A stretch of DNA of 64,000 nt from the NCBI RefSeq assembly GCF_003473485.1, contig NC_053046.1, positions 878,001 through 942,000 on the forward strand. The letters are read 5' to 3'. The stretch comes from Medicago truncatula. Its lineage: Eukaryota > Streptophyta > Magnoliopsida > Fabales > Fabaceae. The stretch's first letter is position 1, and every line of letters begins with the position of its first letter. Shown piece by piece: positions 20,985 through 33,308 of the stretch. The translations under genes were made by a program, and so were the position numbers. Under the pieces are notes generated by a model, which was not told where the DNA came from, did not search any database, and was given only the letters and a program-made list of their open reading frames with translations.

Positions 20985-21110
20985 TTGTCAAGTAGTCTAG
21001 TGGTTGGAGCTCACACATTTTAAATATGGAGAAGTGAGGTGTTCGGAGTTCGAACATCGACTTCTGCATAGATTATGCATTTGTTACAAATGGTATAGTT
21101 GGTTGGATAC
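20985..21110 (+). mobile_element. tRNA-like SINE
   Basis: GTCAAGTAGTCTAGTGGTTG (A box) and GTTCGGAGTTCGAACATCG (B box) at tRNA-like spacing, followed by a non-tRNA body. Confidence 0.7.
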
Positions 21111-21289
21111 TATATAGATATCAACTTCCTCTATCAAAACACGAATTTGATATCCATACTATCTCTTGAATTGATTGTGGCATGAGTATTTTATTACATA
21201 AGTGAAGCATTGATATTTTACAGCACAAGCAACTGGTTGATAATTTGTTTATTTGTCCATCATCCTCTTGAAAATGAGTTTTTTTTAGA

Positions 21290-21365
21290 GAATTGTGTAG
21301 CTCAACTGATTTGAGCTTATGGTCAAAGAAGTTGGATGTCTCGAGTTTAAATCTTAACATAGGAG
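21290..21365 (+). mobile_element. tRNA-like SINE, short
   Basis: TGTAGCTCAACTGATTTGAG (A box) and TCGAGTTTAAATCTTAACAT (B box), then GGAGGAAAAAAAA. AAAATGAGTTT to the left and AAAATGGGGTTT to the right may be a decayed target duplication. Confidence 0.6.
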
Positions 21366-21720
21366 GAAAAAAAATGGGGTTTCATGATTCATAATAATAG
21401 GAATAATGCACTTTATGTACATTAACAAAATGAAAGATGAACTAGATTTTCCCCTTTTATTAGGCCTTGAAATGCATAATCCATATATTCCACATATAGT
21501 AATAGAAATACTAGTTAACAAAAGGTAGAAGCAATTAATGCATTCCTACAAACTCTCCCTCTCCAACTCATTCATGTCATATAATTCCAAACATTTCGCA
21601 CATCAATTCTCATATACTCCACACATTATGTATATATACAATATACACTTCCTCTCATTTCTCTCCCACTCTTTGTGTGATGTTTGGACAACACACATAG
21701 AGAGAAAAAGGGTTCTTCTC

Positions 21721-22404
21721 ATGATGGATACCATCAATAGAGAAACAGAAACACTCTCTAGGATTAGGTTACAAGAGAGTATCATTTTGCTTCTCTCACG
21801 TTGGTATGCCCTTCAAATGGCCATTAAGAACCAATGGGGTGGTTGTGATTCCCTCCAAAAATCACACCAACTTGCTTCTCATTTATTCTCTTGGCTCTCC
21901 AAATCCAATGGTAATTGTGTTCTCGACTAATTTTCTATTTATTGATTCATCCTTCATTATGTCTCATTTATTTTTTTTCTTTGTTATATGTAAATTTGTA
22001 TTGATTACAGCACCGATTCGTATTGAAGATTTAGAAAATCTACTCTATGAGTCCATGTTGCTTACATTTAATACAGAGATAGAAGATGGCAGCATTGAAC
22101 AGGTATACATACACGCATATATCCTTTGCCTCTCACATTTTCCATTTCTAATTTTACCAAATTTTATGTTTGTCAAAGTTTTCAATTTGTTTGAAGTATG
22201 TGAAATATTATATATGTTTAAAATTGATCATTAATAAAGATTAACCAATTATGTTTAAGAAAATGTTAATTTGAGGTTTTTTTTTCCGCTGGATTCATTT
22301 TTTATTTTATTTTTAATTGTACTAATGTTTCCTAGTAATGTTACAAGGTAGCAGAACAGTTGCTAGCTATCCATGAAGATTACTTGTTACATCGGTCATA
22401 TTAA
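21721..22404 (+). CDS. TSR2-like pre-rRNA-processing factor, short form
   Basis: Three exons: 21721-21910, 22011-22102, 22348-22404; GT-AG introns; 112 residues. A core of IILLLSRWYALQMAIKNQWG then GCDSLQKSHQLASHLFSWLS, with the WGG motif, matches the TSR2 family, whose members escort ribosomal protein eS26 into the 40S subunit. The second exon gives the LENLLYESMLLTFNTEIEDG helix region. The third has VAEQLLAIHEDYLLHRSY and a stop where plant TSR2 proteins usually go on with an acidic tail, so this copy is short or uses unseen downstream exons. Start chosen at the first of two adjacent Met codons; an upstream in-frame Met at 21538 reads into apparent 5' UTR. Confidence 0.7.
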
Positions 22405-25096
22405 ATAAATGTTTGAAGGAAATTTCCTCTGAAATTAACCTTTTATAAAGGTTGCTCTGGTAAGCCACATTAGTCTAATGTTCTCTCTCTTATTATATAG
22501 TCTATTTATTTAGTTATAATTAAAAGGGAGAAAATTAAACTTCCTATATCCTAAACAAGTATATTTTTATGGATAGGTATGTGATCTACTTACTACCTTT
22601 GATCTTCCAGGAGCAAGGGAAATTGAACTTCAGGGTAACGATTATTTGTACCTCTATATAGCTAAACACATTTCGTTCAATTAGGAGCTTACAAGTGGCA
22701 AAATCAGGATCAATTATTCTTAATTTCATATGAATCTCTTACCTACAAGAGGTTCATGTGTTAATGTTGGAATCAGAAGTTTTCAACATGGAAAATTTAT
22801 TTATTTTCATCGCCAAAGGTTAACCGATTGATTGCCAATATTATTAGGCATTGAGTAGATGGGGAAATTAGTTTTCAATATGGAACTTTAAAGCGTGGTA
22901 AATGATTTTTAAACAATAAATATAACGTGGGTTAAAAAAAACCGAGTTGATGAATAGATAGAACACAATCATTCCTTAAAAAAAAAAAAAAAAAAAGATA
23001 GAACACAATCATGAAGTTGGGTTAAATCGGCACAAAGTTGATGTACAATGAGGTGATTGTTCGATAAATTCTTCAAATTACTCAACTGATCGGGTCAAAA
23101 ATTTTAAAAATATTTTATTAAGATTGTGAGCAATATGAGAAGGTTATTGATCATTAACCGTACAATGATAAGAGGGGGAAATAGAACCAAGTTTTATTGG
23201 GTCATTTATGACTCAATTAAAAAGTGAGCTACTTGGTTGTATCCAAAATTTTGAATAGGAAATAGGTTAAACAAAGTATCCTAATTTTTGTTGTCCATTA
23301 TAAATGGTAGTAATTGGTAGTAAATGATTGAAAAAATATACTACATCCGTCCTTAATTATAAGGTCATTTTGATATCTATACTATCTCTTTAATTGATTG
23401 TGGTCACGGATATTTTACGACATAAATGAAAGAGTTATCTTATTTGAACACTATTTTTTGGAACAATTTATTGTACAACAAAAATATACAAATAAATGTA
23501 GATATTGACACAAAAATCAAAGCAATAAAGAAAGAATAAGAACACAATGTGAGTATGATAGATAAAATTATCTTAAAATAATTGTGCAAATATCATTTTT
23601 TTAAATGAATATCATCCTCTTGACATGAGGAGATATGAGGTTTCATCGTTTTTTTTTTTTGCACACTAATTTATTTTTTTTTCTTTCTTTTGAATTTTTG
23701 TATTTAGTATGTGTGAAAGAAAAACAATTGCACCGCGGAGATCGATTTCATAAGATGCATGCAGAAATGTTATTGTTATGTGGAGATGAGAAGATAACCA
23801 TAAATAAAGTTTGCATCATCTTCAAGTTTCAAAAATTAGTATAATTCAGTTTTACGATTAAAATAGGTCATACAACTACTCCCTCTTTTTAATTATAAAT
23901 CTTTTTAAAAAAATAAAATAGTGGTATTTCCCCAATAAGATTTATTTATTTTTTAAAAAGGCACGATTAGTTTTTTTTCCAATATTTTACCTATAAATTA
24001 ATATTTATTCTACCTTATTATCAATGTTGCATTTAAATTATTATTTTTTATGAAAAGAAAGGGGCTAGGCCCCAGCAAAACAAACGAAGAAGCTAATTAA
24101 AAAGTGTGAGCAGAAATGATCATCAAAGGTACTATATCATTCGGTTCATATTTGATGAATCCATTACAACTTTATTTGCTTCACAAAGAATGTGTGGCAT
24201 TGCTCATACAATGGTGTATAGTGACTCAAAATGCTTTAGGTTTACCGGAAGATGGTTGTTCCATAATACACTATCAATCTGAAGGAATAATTATTTAATT
24301 TGGGTGCATGCATGTATTGCATGAAGCCAACCAAGTGTCGTATGAGCATATTTGGAGTTAGATGGAACTATTTGAGGGCACATACTTCTTGTACTTTCTT
24401 TTCTCAGAGCCCTTCTTGTACTTTATGTATTCAGGATTGAAGCGATGTACAAAGATTGTTCTATTTGCCAAAAACTTAAAAAATTGTCCTAATAAAAGAA
24501 ATTGTCAACTTCAATTTTCAGGATCATACTAATTACATTTTTTTTTCAATTCTACCTTCATTTTTTATCAAAACATTTCAGCTAATGAAGTTTGATGCAG
24601 TTGGTTATGAATTGCTTCGTAAGTATAACTTAGTTGGTGGCTGCAAAGATATTTGATATGTGAAGGGTGCATATATGCTTAAACGTGAGATTCATCATTT
24701 CTCTACATTTGAAATGCATGGTTCCAGTCAAATTAGTTGACAAAAAATACATATACCACTCTCAATATTTTGCATGATGCATAATGGTAAATACAAAAAA
24801 AAAAATCTGAAGTAATTGAGATTTGAATCTCAATCACAACGTCGACATTTTGATATACTTGTGAACAGGGACAAACTCCCCGTAGCCACACCAAGAATAT
24901 CACCCATTTTTTTACATATACTAGGCCTTACAAATTGATTATATATTAGGGTTAATAGGTCTTTACCCCTTGTAATATAGGCCACATTTGGTTTTCCCTC
25001 CTGTAAAATCTTTTTGTCAGATTTCGTCCTTGTAAATTTTTTTTGTTTTAGAATACCCCACCAGACCATCTGACTATATATGCATTTTTGCTGATG

Positions 25097-26110
25097 TTGT
25101 AACACCCCAATTTTTAATATTATTATTAGATAATAGTAGTATAAATGTTATTATTAGTATTGGTTGTTAGGTAGTATTAATTTAAATATTTAGTGATAGA
25201 TATGACAATTCTAAGTTGCTGCCTACGATAATAGTGATGTCTCTATTGTGGCAGGATGTAGCTCTTATGATTCCCAAAGTTAGGACTACAACATGAAAAC
25301 ATAATTAGCTCCTGTAGGATAAATACTTTAAATGATCTAGAATGCTGACATTGTGTTGTTTGGTTGTACGTTAACGTAATTTTGTAGGGTAAAGAATTTA
25401 AATATGTCTTGTTTTTTCCACTAATAAGAAACACCATGTAAATAGGATGCCCTATTTCGTTAACTAGTGATTGTGCTAATTTAAAATTCATACGATAGGG
25501 ATGAAGTAAGATTACGGTGTAAACTAAACCAGCTCCCTTTTAGCAATTTATATCGTTTATTGATAAAATAATAAAGTGTTATTTGTTAATTATTATTAAA
25601 TCATTTTGATGAATTATTCGATGATGTTTGTTGATGTGTTATTTAATGATGTTTAAATGATGAAATATTTGACGATGTGTTATTTGATGATGAGTTATTT
25701 AAAGATGTGTATTTGTCGAGTCATATAAAGATGTGTATTGTCAAGTCATTACTTGGTGTTCATGCATTCATGGTCAGTCCTATTTGACGATGTTGTATTT
25801 GACGATGGTGTGGGCAAGATCAGTAACATATCTCTGATGTCCAAAATATTTGACGATGATGATAGGTTTGGTACCACATAAATAGAGTCGAGTTAGGGAC
25901 ATTGCATTCATTGTCAAGCATATTTGAAGATGTAGTAGTATATTTGACGATGTAGTATCTATATATAAATATATATTTGAAGATGTATAAAAAAAAAAAT
26001 TAAAAAAAATAAATTTGACAGTATATATATATATATAGTTGAAGACAAGTTTATTTAAAGATGGTGATATGTTTGTGTTTATTAAATGATGAAAGATGAT
26101 TATTAAATGA
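25097..26110 (+). mobile_element. Possible LTR fossil, Ty3/gypsy-like
   Basis: TGTTGTAACACCCCAATTTT at the left edge resembles the start of many plant gypsy LTRs, and the GATG-rich interior fits a decayed LTR. The right end and duplication are not defined. Broken, old, no internal genes seen. Confidence 0.3.
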
Positions 26111-26114
26111 TGTG

Positions 26115-26149
<35 letters not shown>

Positions 26150-26159
26150 GTTAGTGTTT

Positions 26160-26245
26160 CTCATTTTTCTCTATAGTCTAGTGGTAGATTTAGTTCCCAG
26201 ATGAAACACACGTCCAGGATTCAACGCCTAGCTTTCATATTTTTC
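26160..26245 (+). mobile_element. tRNA-like SINE fragment
   Basis: TATAGTCTAGTGGTAGATTT (A box) and CCAGGATTCAACGCCTAG (B box) at tRNA spacing. Not a functional tRNA gene: no acceptor stem pairing found. Confidence 0.5.
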
Positions 26246-27498
26246 TACACTTTTTTTAGAGCAATGTTATTCATCGTGAAGGAAAATCCAACGAAACAAT
26301 CATGAAGCATATTCGCTAGTTTAAATGGTTCAATGACAAATGTGCCGAATTTGTGAAAATCGCGTAGAAATCATAGTATCAAATGATTTCGTGAAATATG
26401 TTTCGCCATACATATATTAGCTTTTTTTAAAAGTAATATTTTTTTAAAAAGTTAATCATAAAAAAGTTGATAACAAGGATTGAACTTTAGCCGTATGGGT
26501 GATGAATACAAACAAGCTTATTGCAACTTCACCATAGTGCTTAACAGGTCACAGTTTCACATAATTAATAACTATAAGTACCGTCAACCAAAGATAAATT
26601 AGAAGATAATCATTTAGTAAATATTTATCAAATTATCCTAATACACTACATCCATCGGTCACAAATATAAGAAAAAAACTATATTTTAGATTCTTTCAAT
26701 AAATGATGTATGTTGTCTACAATAAAGAAAAATTAATTTTATTTAAGAAAAATTAATATGCTGTAAGAAATGTATATAATATTAAGGTTTTTTCTAGATT
26801 ACTTTTGAAGAATGGTGGATAATTTATCCACCAACTAATGAAAATGAGCAATTTGTTGGTCGAGTCAAGATAGTTCATGGATACCACTTAAAATGTGCTT
26901 ATGTGGCTAATGTGTATTGGTTAGGGTAAATTACCTACCATTCTTCCATGGGTATCCTAATTGTCACCTAATATTAATTGAATGGTACAATTGAAAAAGA
27001 AAAAATTATTATTACATTGAAAAGTGAAAGTGACACACTAACATTCATTTTAAAACATTTTTTTATTAAAACCAAGCTCATTTTAAAACAAATGGATTAT
27101 CTTTTATTGTTTATTTTTTACGATGTTATTTTTTATTCTTTATTAGACGGGGTAATTTTTTGTCAACAATAACACCTTTGTTTTATTTGAAAAAAAAGAA
27201 AGTAACACCTTAATTTACTAACCATGCATGCATCCGTGTCTTATGTAAGTAGTAAAAAATTACACGTGAAAACCGTAATTAATGTCATTTGACCAAACAG
27301 TAACACCTATTCGATACAATGCATGAGTATCTTGGAAAAAGTAAAGTAAAATAACCCATCCATTGCATATAGCTACTCTTTAACGCCACCTTTCTTTCTG
27401 TTAATTTTGGTCAAAAACTCTCTCTCTCTCTGTAAAATTACACATCAATTTTCAGAATCGAATAGAACTCGTAAACCCTTGTTTGTTGAGTAATTGCA

Positions 27499-30308
27499 AT
27501 GGGGAGAAGCAAGAGAGGCGATACATTTACAGGGATGACTCTCCATCCAGTACCACCAGATGAATCAGGCGAAGGATTACCATATGCTCCTGAGAATTGG
27601 CCACAACAAGGTGACATCTGGGGATGGAAAACTGGTAAAAGACTTCATAACAATGGATGCTTTCAAGATCGTTATCTTTACTCACCGTCCCGATTGAGTA
27701 CTCAGAAAGGTGGATCCAGTCGCAAACATCGCCATATCTTTGCTAGCAAGCTCTCTGTTGAACGATACATCAAAGCCACTTTTCCTGATTCTGATATTGA
27801 TGCCTTCTTTTCTTCTTTCTCATGGAGGATTCCTTCTCTCAATGCTTCCAACGGTATTTTTTTTTATTTTATTTTTTATTTTTTATGATACTAGATAGCT
27901 AATTAATGTTTCTTAGATTTGTAGATTTGATTGCATAATTTTCATTTATATCTGTTGCGAGGATTTAGCATTTTCTGTATTGATTGATCATTTTAATTTC
28001 ATTTTTTGCTTCATTAATTTTATCGATCTGTAGTGATTTCAATGTGTCATTTTCGTGGGATTATAATTTAGATCTCTGCTGAGTTTAATTACGCCACATT
28101 TTCTGAATTGAATTTATATTAAGTAGCATTCAGACCTGCATCAATTTGTCTGCTCTTTATATTGCGCTGTTTGTTTATGAAATTTTATTAAATTTTTAGG
28201 TATGAATCTTTGTGATTTTCAAATCGTAACAAACCATGCTTATTCATATAGCATTCTTATAAGCAAATTTGTTTAATATTCCTTCTGGCCACTTTTACAA
28301 GCAAAACTGTTGCTGTATTTTTTTTTTTTTTTTTTTGAAGAAGGCTCAAATTGACTATTGAACCTGAGACCTTGAGGAGGAGTACACTCTGAGGTCCCAA
28401 GCCAATACCACTAGGCCAACCCAAATGGGTTAAAACGGTTACTATTATAAGCAAAAATTCACTTTTTAGATTCATTGAATAATTAATGTATTTGTTCTAT
28501 ACTATATACTAGATACATCCGTTATTCAATGAATTTTAAAAGTAAATTTTTGCTTATAATTGTGACCGGCGAGAGTAATATAATTGGAAGAATTAATGAA
28601 AATCTCTTATCTCCTTTATATATTGTTATAGATGCTAAACATGAATAACCTATGTTTTATATCTGAAAGAATTTTTTTTTTCTTCCATGGGTAAATGTCT
28701 CTTATCTCCTTTATATATTGTTATAGATGCTTAACATGAATAACCCATGTATGTTTTATATCTGACAAAAGACTTTTTTTTCTTCCGTGGGTAAATGTAG
28801 ATTTAGCATCTTGAGATGATGATCACTTTGCTAAATAACTCTTGGTGTTGTTTTAATTGTATGGTAGGATGCAATATGGTGCCGATAGCTGCGGTACCTC
28901 TTCAACAGATACCGTTGATAATAGAATCAGACTCTGATGACAGCAAGACCGATGTTGTTAGGTGCAAAGCCAGAAATAAAAAGTGCGACAGTCTGAAGTT
29001 GGACGTAGTAGAAAAACATTCGCCGGCCATGCCTTGTGATATATGTTGTTCTGAGTCTGGATTTTGTCGTGACTGTTCCTGCATTCTTTGTTGCAAAACA
29101 GTTAATTCTACTCTTGGTGGGTACAGTTATATCAAGTGTGGCGTAAATGTCGGTGAGGGAATATGCGGCCATGTTGCCCATGTGGAATGCGCACTTCGAT
29201 CTCTCTTGGCTGGCACGGTTGGGAAAAGTTTTGGATTAGATACTGAGTATCATTGTCGGCGATGTGATGGAAGGACCGACCTCGTCTCTCACGTTGAAAG
29301 GCTTGTTGAAATATGCAAAGCTGTTGACTTGAACGATGAGATTAAGAAGAAAGTTTTAGACCTTGGTGCTTGTCTCTTGCGTGGTTCAAAGAAACCCGTT
29401 GCGAAGGAGCTATTCAATCGTGTTGAACTGGCCATCGCAAAGGTATTTTTCAACTGAGTTTAGGTGATAGAAATGAATAATATCATGTTTGTGATGAGTG
29501 TAGGTGTTGAATTGCACATATTGTAAAGGCTTATTATGACCAAATTGATAACTTTGTATCAGCTAAAATGTGTGTCCAATGGTGAAGATATCAAGATGGA
29601 TGATGACAATCATATGGTTCATTCTGAAGGTAAAAGTTCTCTCTTACTCCCTAGTTGTCTAGCTTTTGCTACTTTCCGCTCACATCACAGCTTCTATAGC
29701 AATTTTGCATGCTTTATGGAGGTGTATAACTGCATATATGTCAGTTTTTTGGCTTCTTGTAAGACTTCATAGACATAAACATAAAGTGAACCTTTATAAT
29801 CCTTCACTTCTGCAACTGGCAACACTGCCGAACTTGTAAATTCAGTTTTATTTGCACCTTTGTATTAGGATTGAATATTTTGTGCTCATTATCAGGCTTA
29901 CCAGATCATGGCACTGATCCAATGGAAGTAACTATGAATGGAAGCCCTTCAAATGTTAGATTGAAGGAGGAAGCTTATGATTATCGTTCACATTCATTGA
30001 AATTTGAGGCTGACATTGATGACGTCATGGAGACTCTGAGAAAGTCGCAAGAGCTGGAATGTAAGGTGGTGGAAGAAAGACTCCGTGCACAACAGATTTA
30101 TTTGCAGGGTTTGTATGACCAAATCGACCGTGAAATGGCTGAATTGGAATGCCCGAACTTAACTCATTCAGAGCCCTTGTTCCGTGCTATCAGAGAAAGG
30201 AAAGAACAGATAAGACAAGAATTGGCGAAGTATGAAGATATGAAAAAGGTGGCCAGTGGTTTTAGTAGGACATCAAACGATATTTCAAAGGAAATTTTCA
30301 ATAATTAA
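27499..30308 (+). CDS. OBERON-like PHD-type zinc-finger protein
   Basis: Four exons: 27499-27853, 28868-29442, 29563-29629, 29896-30308; all GT-AG and in phase; 469 residues. The N-terminus (MGRSKRGDTFTGMTLHPVPP) runs into a conserved plant region. Exon 2 has a Cys/His cluster, CDICCSESGFCRDCSCILCC and later CGHVAHVECALRS and YHCRRCDG, which is an atypical PHD finger of the OBERON type. LVSHVERLVEICKAVDLNDE then follows. The last exon is a charged helix or coiled coil (from about DDVMETLRKSQELECKVVEE). OBERON proteins are nuclear chromatin readers that act in meristem and embryo development. The role of this member is inferred from the domain only. Confidence 0.82.
28277..28577. mobile_element. 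Stowaway MITE interrupted by a SINE, in intron 1
   Basis: Left part TATTCCTTCTGGCC..., right part ending GTGACCGGCGAGAGTA: decayed TACTCCCTCCGGTCAC-type ends in TA. The body TTCATTGAATAA / TTATTCAATGAA is palindromic. A SINE at 28307-28436 splits it near the left end. Confidence 0.75.
28307..28436 (-). mobile_element. SINE nested in the Stowaway element
   Basis: Minus strand: GGCCTAGTGGTATTGG (A box), CTCAGGTTCAATAGTC (B box), then a poly(A) tail (T run at 28320-28336). MITE sequence is duplicated around it: GGCCACTTTTACAAGCAAAA (28287-28306) and GGTTACTATTATAAGCAAAA (28437-28456), 16 of 20 identical. Confidence 0.8.
28604..28798. repeat. 95-bp tandem duplication near the intron 1 acceptor
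   Basis: CTCTTATCTCCTTTATATAT begins at 28604 and again at 28699. Both copies run through ATAGATGCT and GGGTAAATGT. It lies about 70 bp before the acceptor of OBERON-like exon 2. Confidence 0.85.
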
Positions 30309-31876
30309 AACTCGTGTTGGATTAGCTTTATAGAAATTTTTCAATAATTAAATCCAGTTTATATGATTCTTCAGCTACTCAAAAGTTTTAAAAAACTTGT
30401 ACTTGTTTTCATAGAAGTGGTAAATTGAAAAGATCGACATACAAAATTTAATTTTAATTTCTGCAATAAGTAGTTGTCTATAAAACTTGCAGTAATTAAA
30501 TTTATCAATGCGAGCTCTGAATTTATATAAATCTTTGAGAACTTTGTGACAATTTGAATTTTTTGAACTTAAAATTTGAATGAGTCTAACTCAATGCTTC
30601 TAAAGTTAGGGATGTGTTTCACTTATAAACACTTTTTTAGATTATATTTCATCTAACGTGGAAGTTTTCTCTTATTCATTGAGCCACCGGCATGGATATT
30701 TTTTATATAGAATTGATCTCCACTATTTAAATTGTTCAAAAGTCTCAGATTTATCAGATCGTAACTCTTGATCACACTATCTATTGGAAATTATGATCGG
30801 GTCATTGTATTTTTGATCAAGTTGTAGTTCTCCATCGGCTTATTTTTAGAGGCTGAGCAATTTGAGAGGCGGATAGAGCAATATCAATTTATTTTAATTT
30901 ATTTTATTTTTATAATAAGGGCTAAGCCAAAACGCCATGGATTTTTCACTCAAGCATATTGTCAAGTAACATTTTCCACCAAGCTGTTACACAAGACGTA
31001 AGTTTAGCAGGTATTTTGGGATGTATGTTAAGTGGAAAAATATTTTGATGAGACACGCTTGTAATTAGGGTGCAAATGAAATGGATTATTCGAAAGTAAT
31101 TTGGATTTGACTTGCTACTAGCTAATTGCCTAACTCAGGTTCATTTGTTCAATGAAAGCAAACATAAATGATTCAAGTTTGATCTACTAGATTTTTTTTT
31201 TATTGGTTTAAATACTACTTTGATCTCTTAATTTAAAGGTTCAGTTTGGCCTTCTAATCGGTCAATTTTGTTCCTTATATGTGTTAACACAACTTGGTGA
31301 TTTAATAGATAGATATGATAGTCTATTTTATTAAGTTAAGAGATCAAGATGCATTACTTACATAAGTTAAAAGATCAAACTGAACTTTTAATATAGATTA
31401 AAGAACCTAATTGATCGGACTTAAAGTTAAAGGACCAAACTAAATTGATCGTTTTTTAAAGTTAATGGGTCAAACTAAATTGGTCGATTTTAAAATAGAT
31501 GGATGGACCGAATTGATCAATTTTTTTTAATAGTTTTGAAGTCTAAAGTGATTGTTTTGATGACTTTATTTTATCCCGACACTACTAGAATAAAATAGGG
31601 TAAGACAGCGCACAATACATCAAAGAATTGTTGATCAAAGAATATTACAACCAACATAAATAATCTAGTTTTAACTATTTTACCCCAAGCTCTTATTAAC
31701 TTATTTTGATAAATTCTTGTGAAAAAAAAAACTTATTTTGATAAATTTCTCACAATAGTTTATAAAACAAATAATTAATTAAATTATTTACTTAAACATG
31801 TACAAACTAATATCTGTGAAGAAAATCCATCCTTTTCTGCTTCTGAAACAACAAATGTGCTTCATTTAAATATAGT

Positions 31877-32111
31877 TCTTCTCCTTTTTAAAATTACTCA
31901 TTCTTTTAAGTCAACGAGAGTTAACTCCCGTTCAACATTTTTTTACTTTGAGTTAACTTATGCTGACGCTTGTAAAATTGGTTCAATCACTTTTTAAACC
32001 GGTTCAATTGATCTTAAAAGTCTTAGCGTGAGTTAACTCACGCCGAAAAATGTCGAGCGAGAGTTAACTTCCATTGAGTTAAGAGAATAAGTAATCTTAA
32101 AAGGAAGAATA
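31877..32111. mobile_element. MITE with TIRs of about 65 bp
   Basis: The left end CTCCTTTTTAAAATTACTCA is mirrored by the right end (inward: TTCCTTTTAAGATTACTTAT). Both arms include GAGAGTTAACT and a CAACATTTTT/CGACATTTTT block. No clear duplication. Confidence 0.6.
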
Positions 32112-32148
32112 GCAATTTTCGCTTCATTTTCCCCATGTAGATAACATC

Positions 32149-32321
32149 GGATAACACTTGGGTGAGATTGTGGTTGGTGATATTGATCAACCACAATGTC
32201 ACAGGCGGTTTTCTTCTTTCTCTTTTACAAGTTTTTTTTTATTTTTTTATACACTTATAATATTGTGGTTGGCCGATATCACTAATGTTACCAACCACAA
32301 TTTCACTCATGCGTTATCTAA
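32149..32321. mobile_element. hAT-like MITE
   Basis: Perfect 8-bp duplication ATAACATC (32141-32148 and 32322-32329). TIRs read GGATAACACTTGGGTGAGAT and, inward from the right, TTAGATAACGCATGAGTGAA; both continue into ATTGTGGTTGGT. 173 bp. Confidence 0.8.
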
Positions 32322-33308
32322 ATAACATCACAGTATATTATGGACCCAAAAAAAACATCATACTTCGATAGCATCATCTATTGGACCCACATTAGAAGAA
32401 CCACATTCTGTCAATAAAGGAGAACCACATATATACTTGTAGGAATGATTACATAAACTGAAATTTGGAACAAGAAGTCGAAGAATTTGATGGTCCCTGT
32501 TAATTCATTCAAGGTCACAAACAAGCAAACTCATGTGCCCCCTTTAAATTCTAATCACCTTTGTTGCTGAAAGCAACTGATAATTAGAATGAACGCAAAA
32601 AGGTGAGCAAACATAACATATATTACACATGTCAGAAGATAAACCAATTAAATTGGTTGACATATCATAATAAATCACTTACATATATATAATAGAATGA
32701 AACGTATAATTGGTACATTGAACACCAGAATCTTGCTGCTATTGAGTAACAACAAATGCAACAACTATTGACATCTTAGGGTAATCAAAAGCCTTACGAC
32801 AACACAAATCAAATAACACAATAAAAATGTTAAGACAACACAAATCAATACCTCAACCAAAGTGGTGTCCTAAGATTTAATAGTCCAATCTCAATCCTAC
32901 ATGTATCATAACCTACTCGGAAACACGGAAGGTTTTGAGTTAAGACGTGAGTGTTCAATTGTCGGTCAAATGCAATGATCATGAGCCCCCTCATGATCCA
33001 ATGACCAATCAAAGGTTTGATCCGTGCCAGGTAAATCTATAGTTTAATTATTTAAATTAAAACTAAAATAACTAATGCTATCATTAAAACATCACACACG
33101 TGCGAAAGAATGAGGAAAATTGACAATGCCGCCAGACATGAAACCATAACAACACTGTTACCATGCGAACAAAAGAACACGAATTATTAAAAATGAAACA
33201 ACAGTCTGGTTGTGAATCCAACAATAAGTTATGTTTCAATTTTCAAATGAAATAAAATAACAAAACAACGTTCAATTATTATTATTATAATTTTAATCAA
33301 AACAAAAT

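Larger units (their letters stand above)
19722..21720. other. Repeat-filled spacer
   Basis: Holds three tRNA-like SINEs and one Stowaway MITE, listed separately, plus poly(A)/poly(T) runs near 20048 and 20682. No gene seen apart from the likely promoter of the TSR2-like gene at the right end. Confidence 0.6.
22405..27498. other. Long AT-rich spacer with repeat debris
   Basis: No gene recognised. Decayed Stowaway-like ends occur near 23340, 23880 and 26640 (TACATCCRTCS type). GATG-rich degenerate repeats fill 25595-26110, with an (AT)n run near 26118-26146. Small open frames (for example 23635-23844 and 24116-24298) lack any family resemblance I can name. The 27400-27498 stretch, with (CT)n, is probably the 5' UTR of the next gene. 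Confidence 0.5.
30309..33308. other. Spacer with MITEs
   Basis: No gene. 31220-31530 has degenerate repeats of the GGACCAAACTAAATTGATCG type. Two MITEs lie back to back at 31877-32321. Confidence 0.55.

Noticed and set aside
24830-25105. 91-codon minus-strand frame
   Set aside because: It covers a dispersed repeat with typical noncoding repeat text; no protein resemblance.
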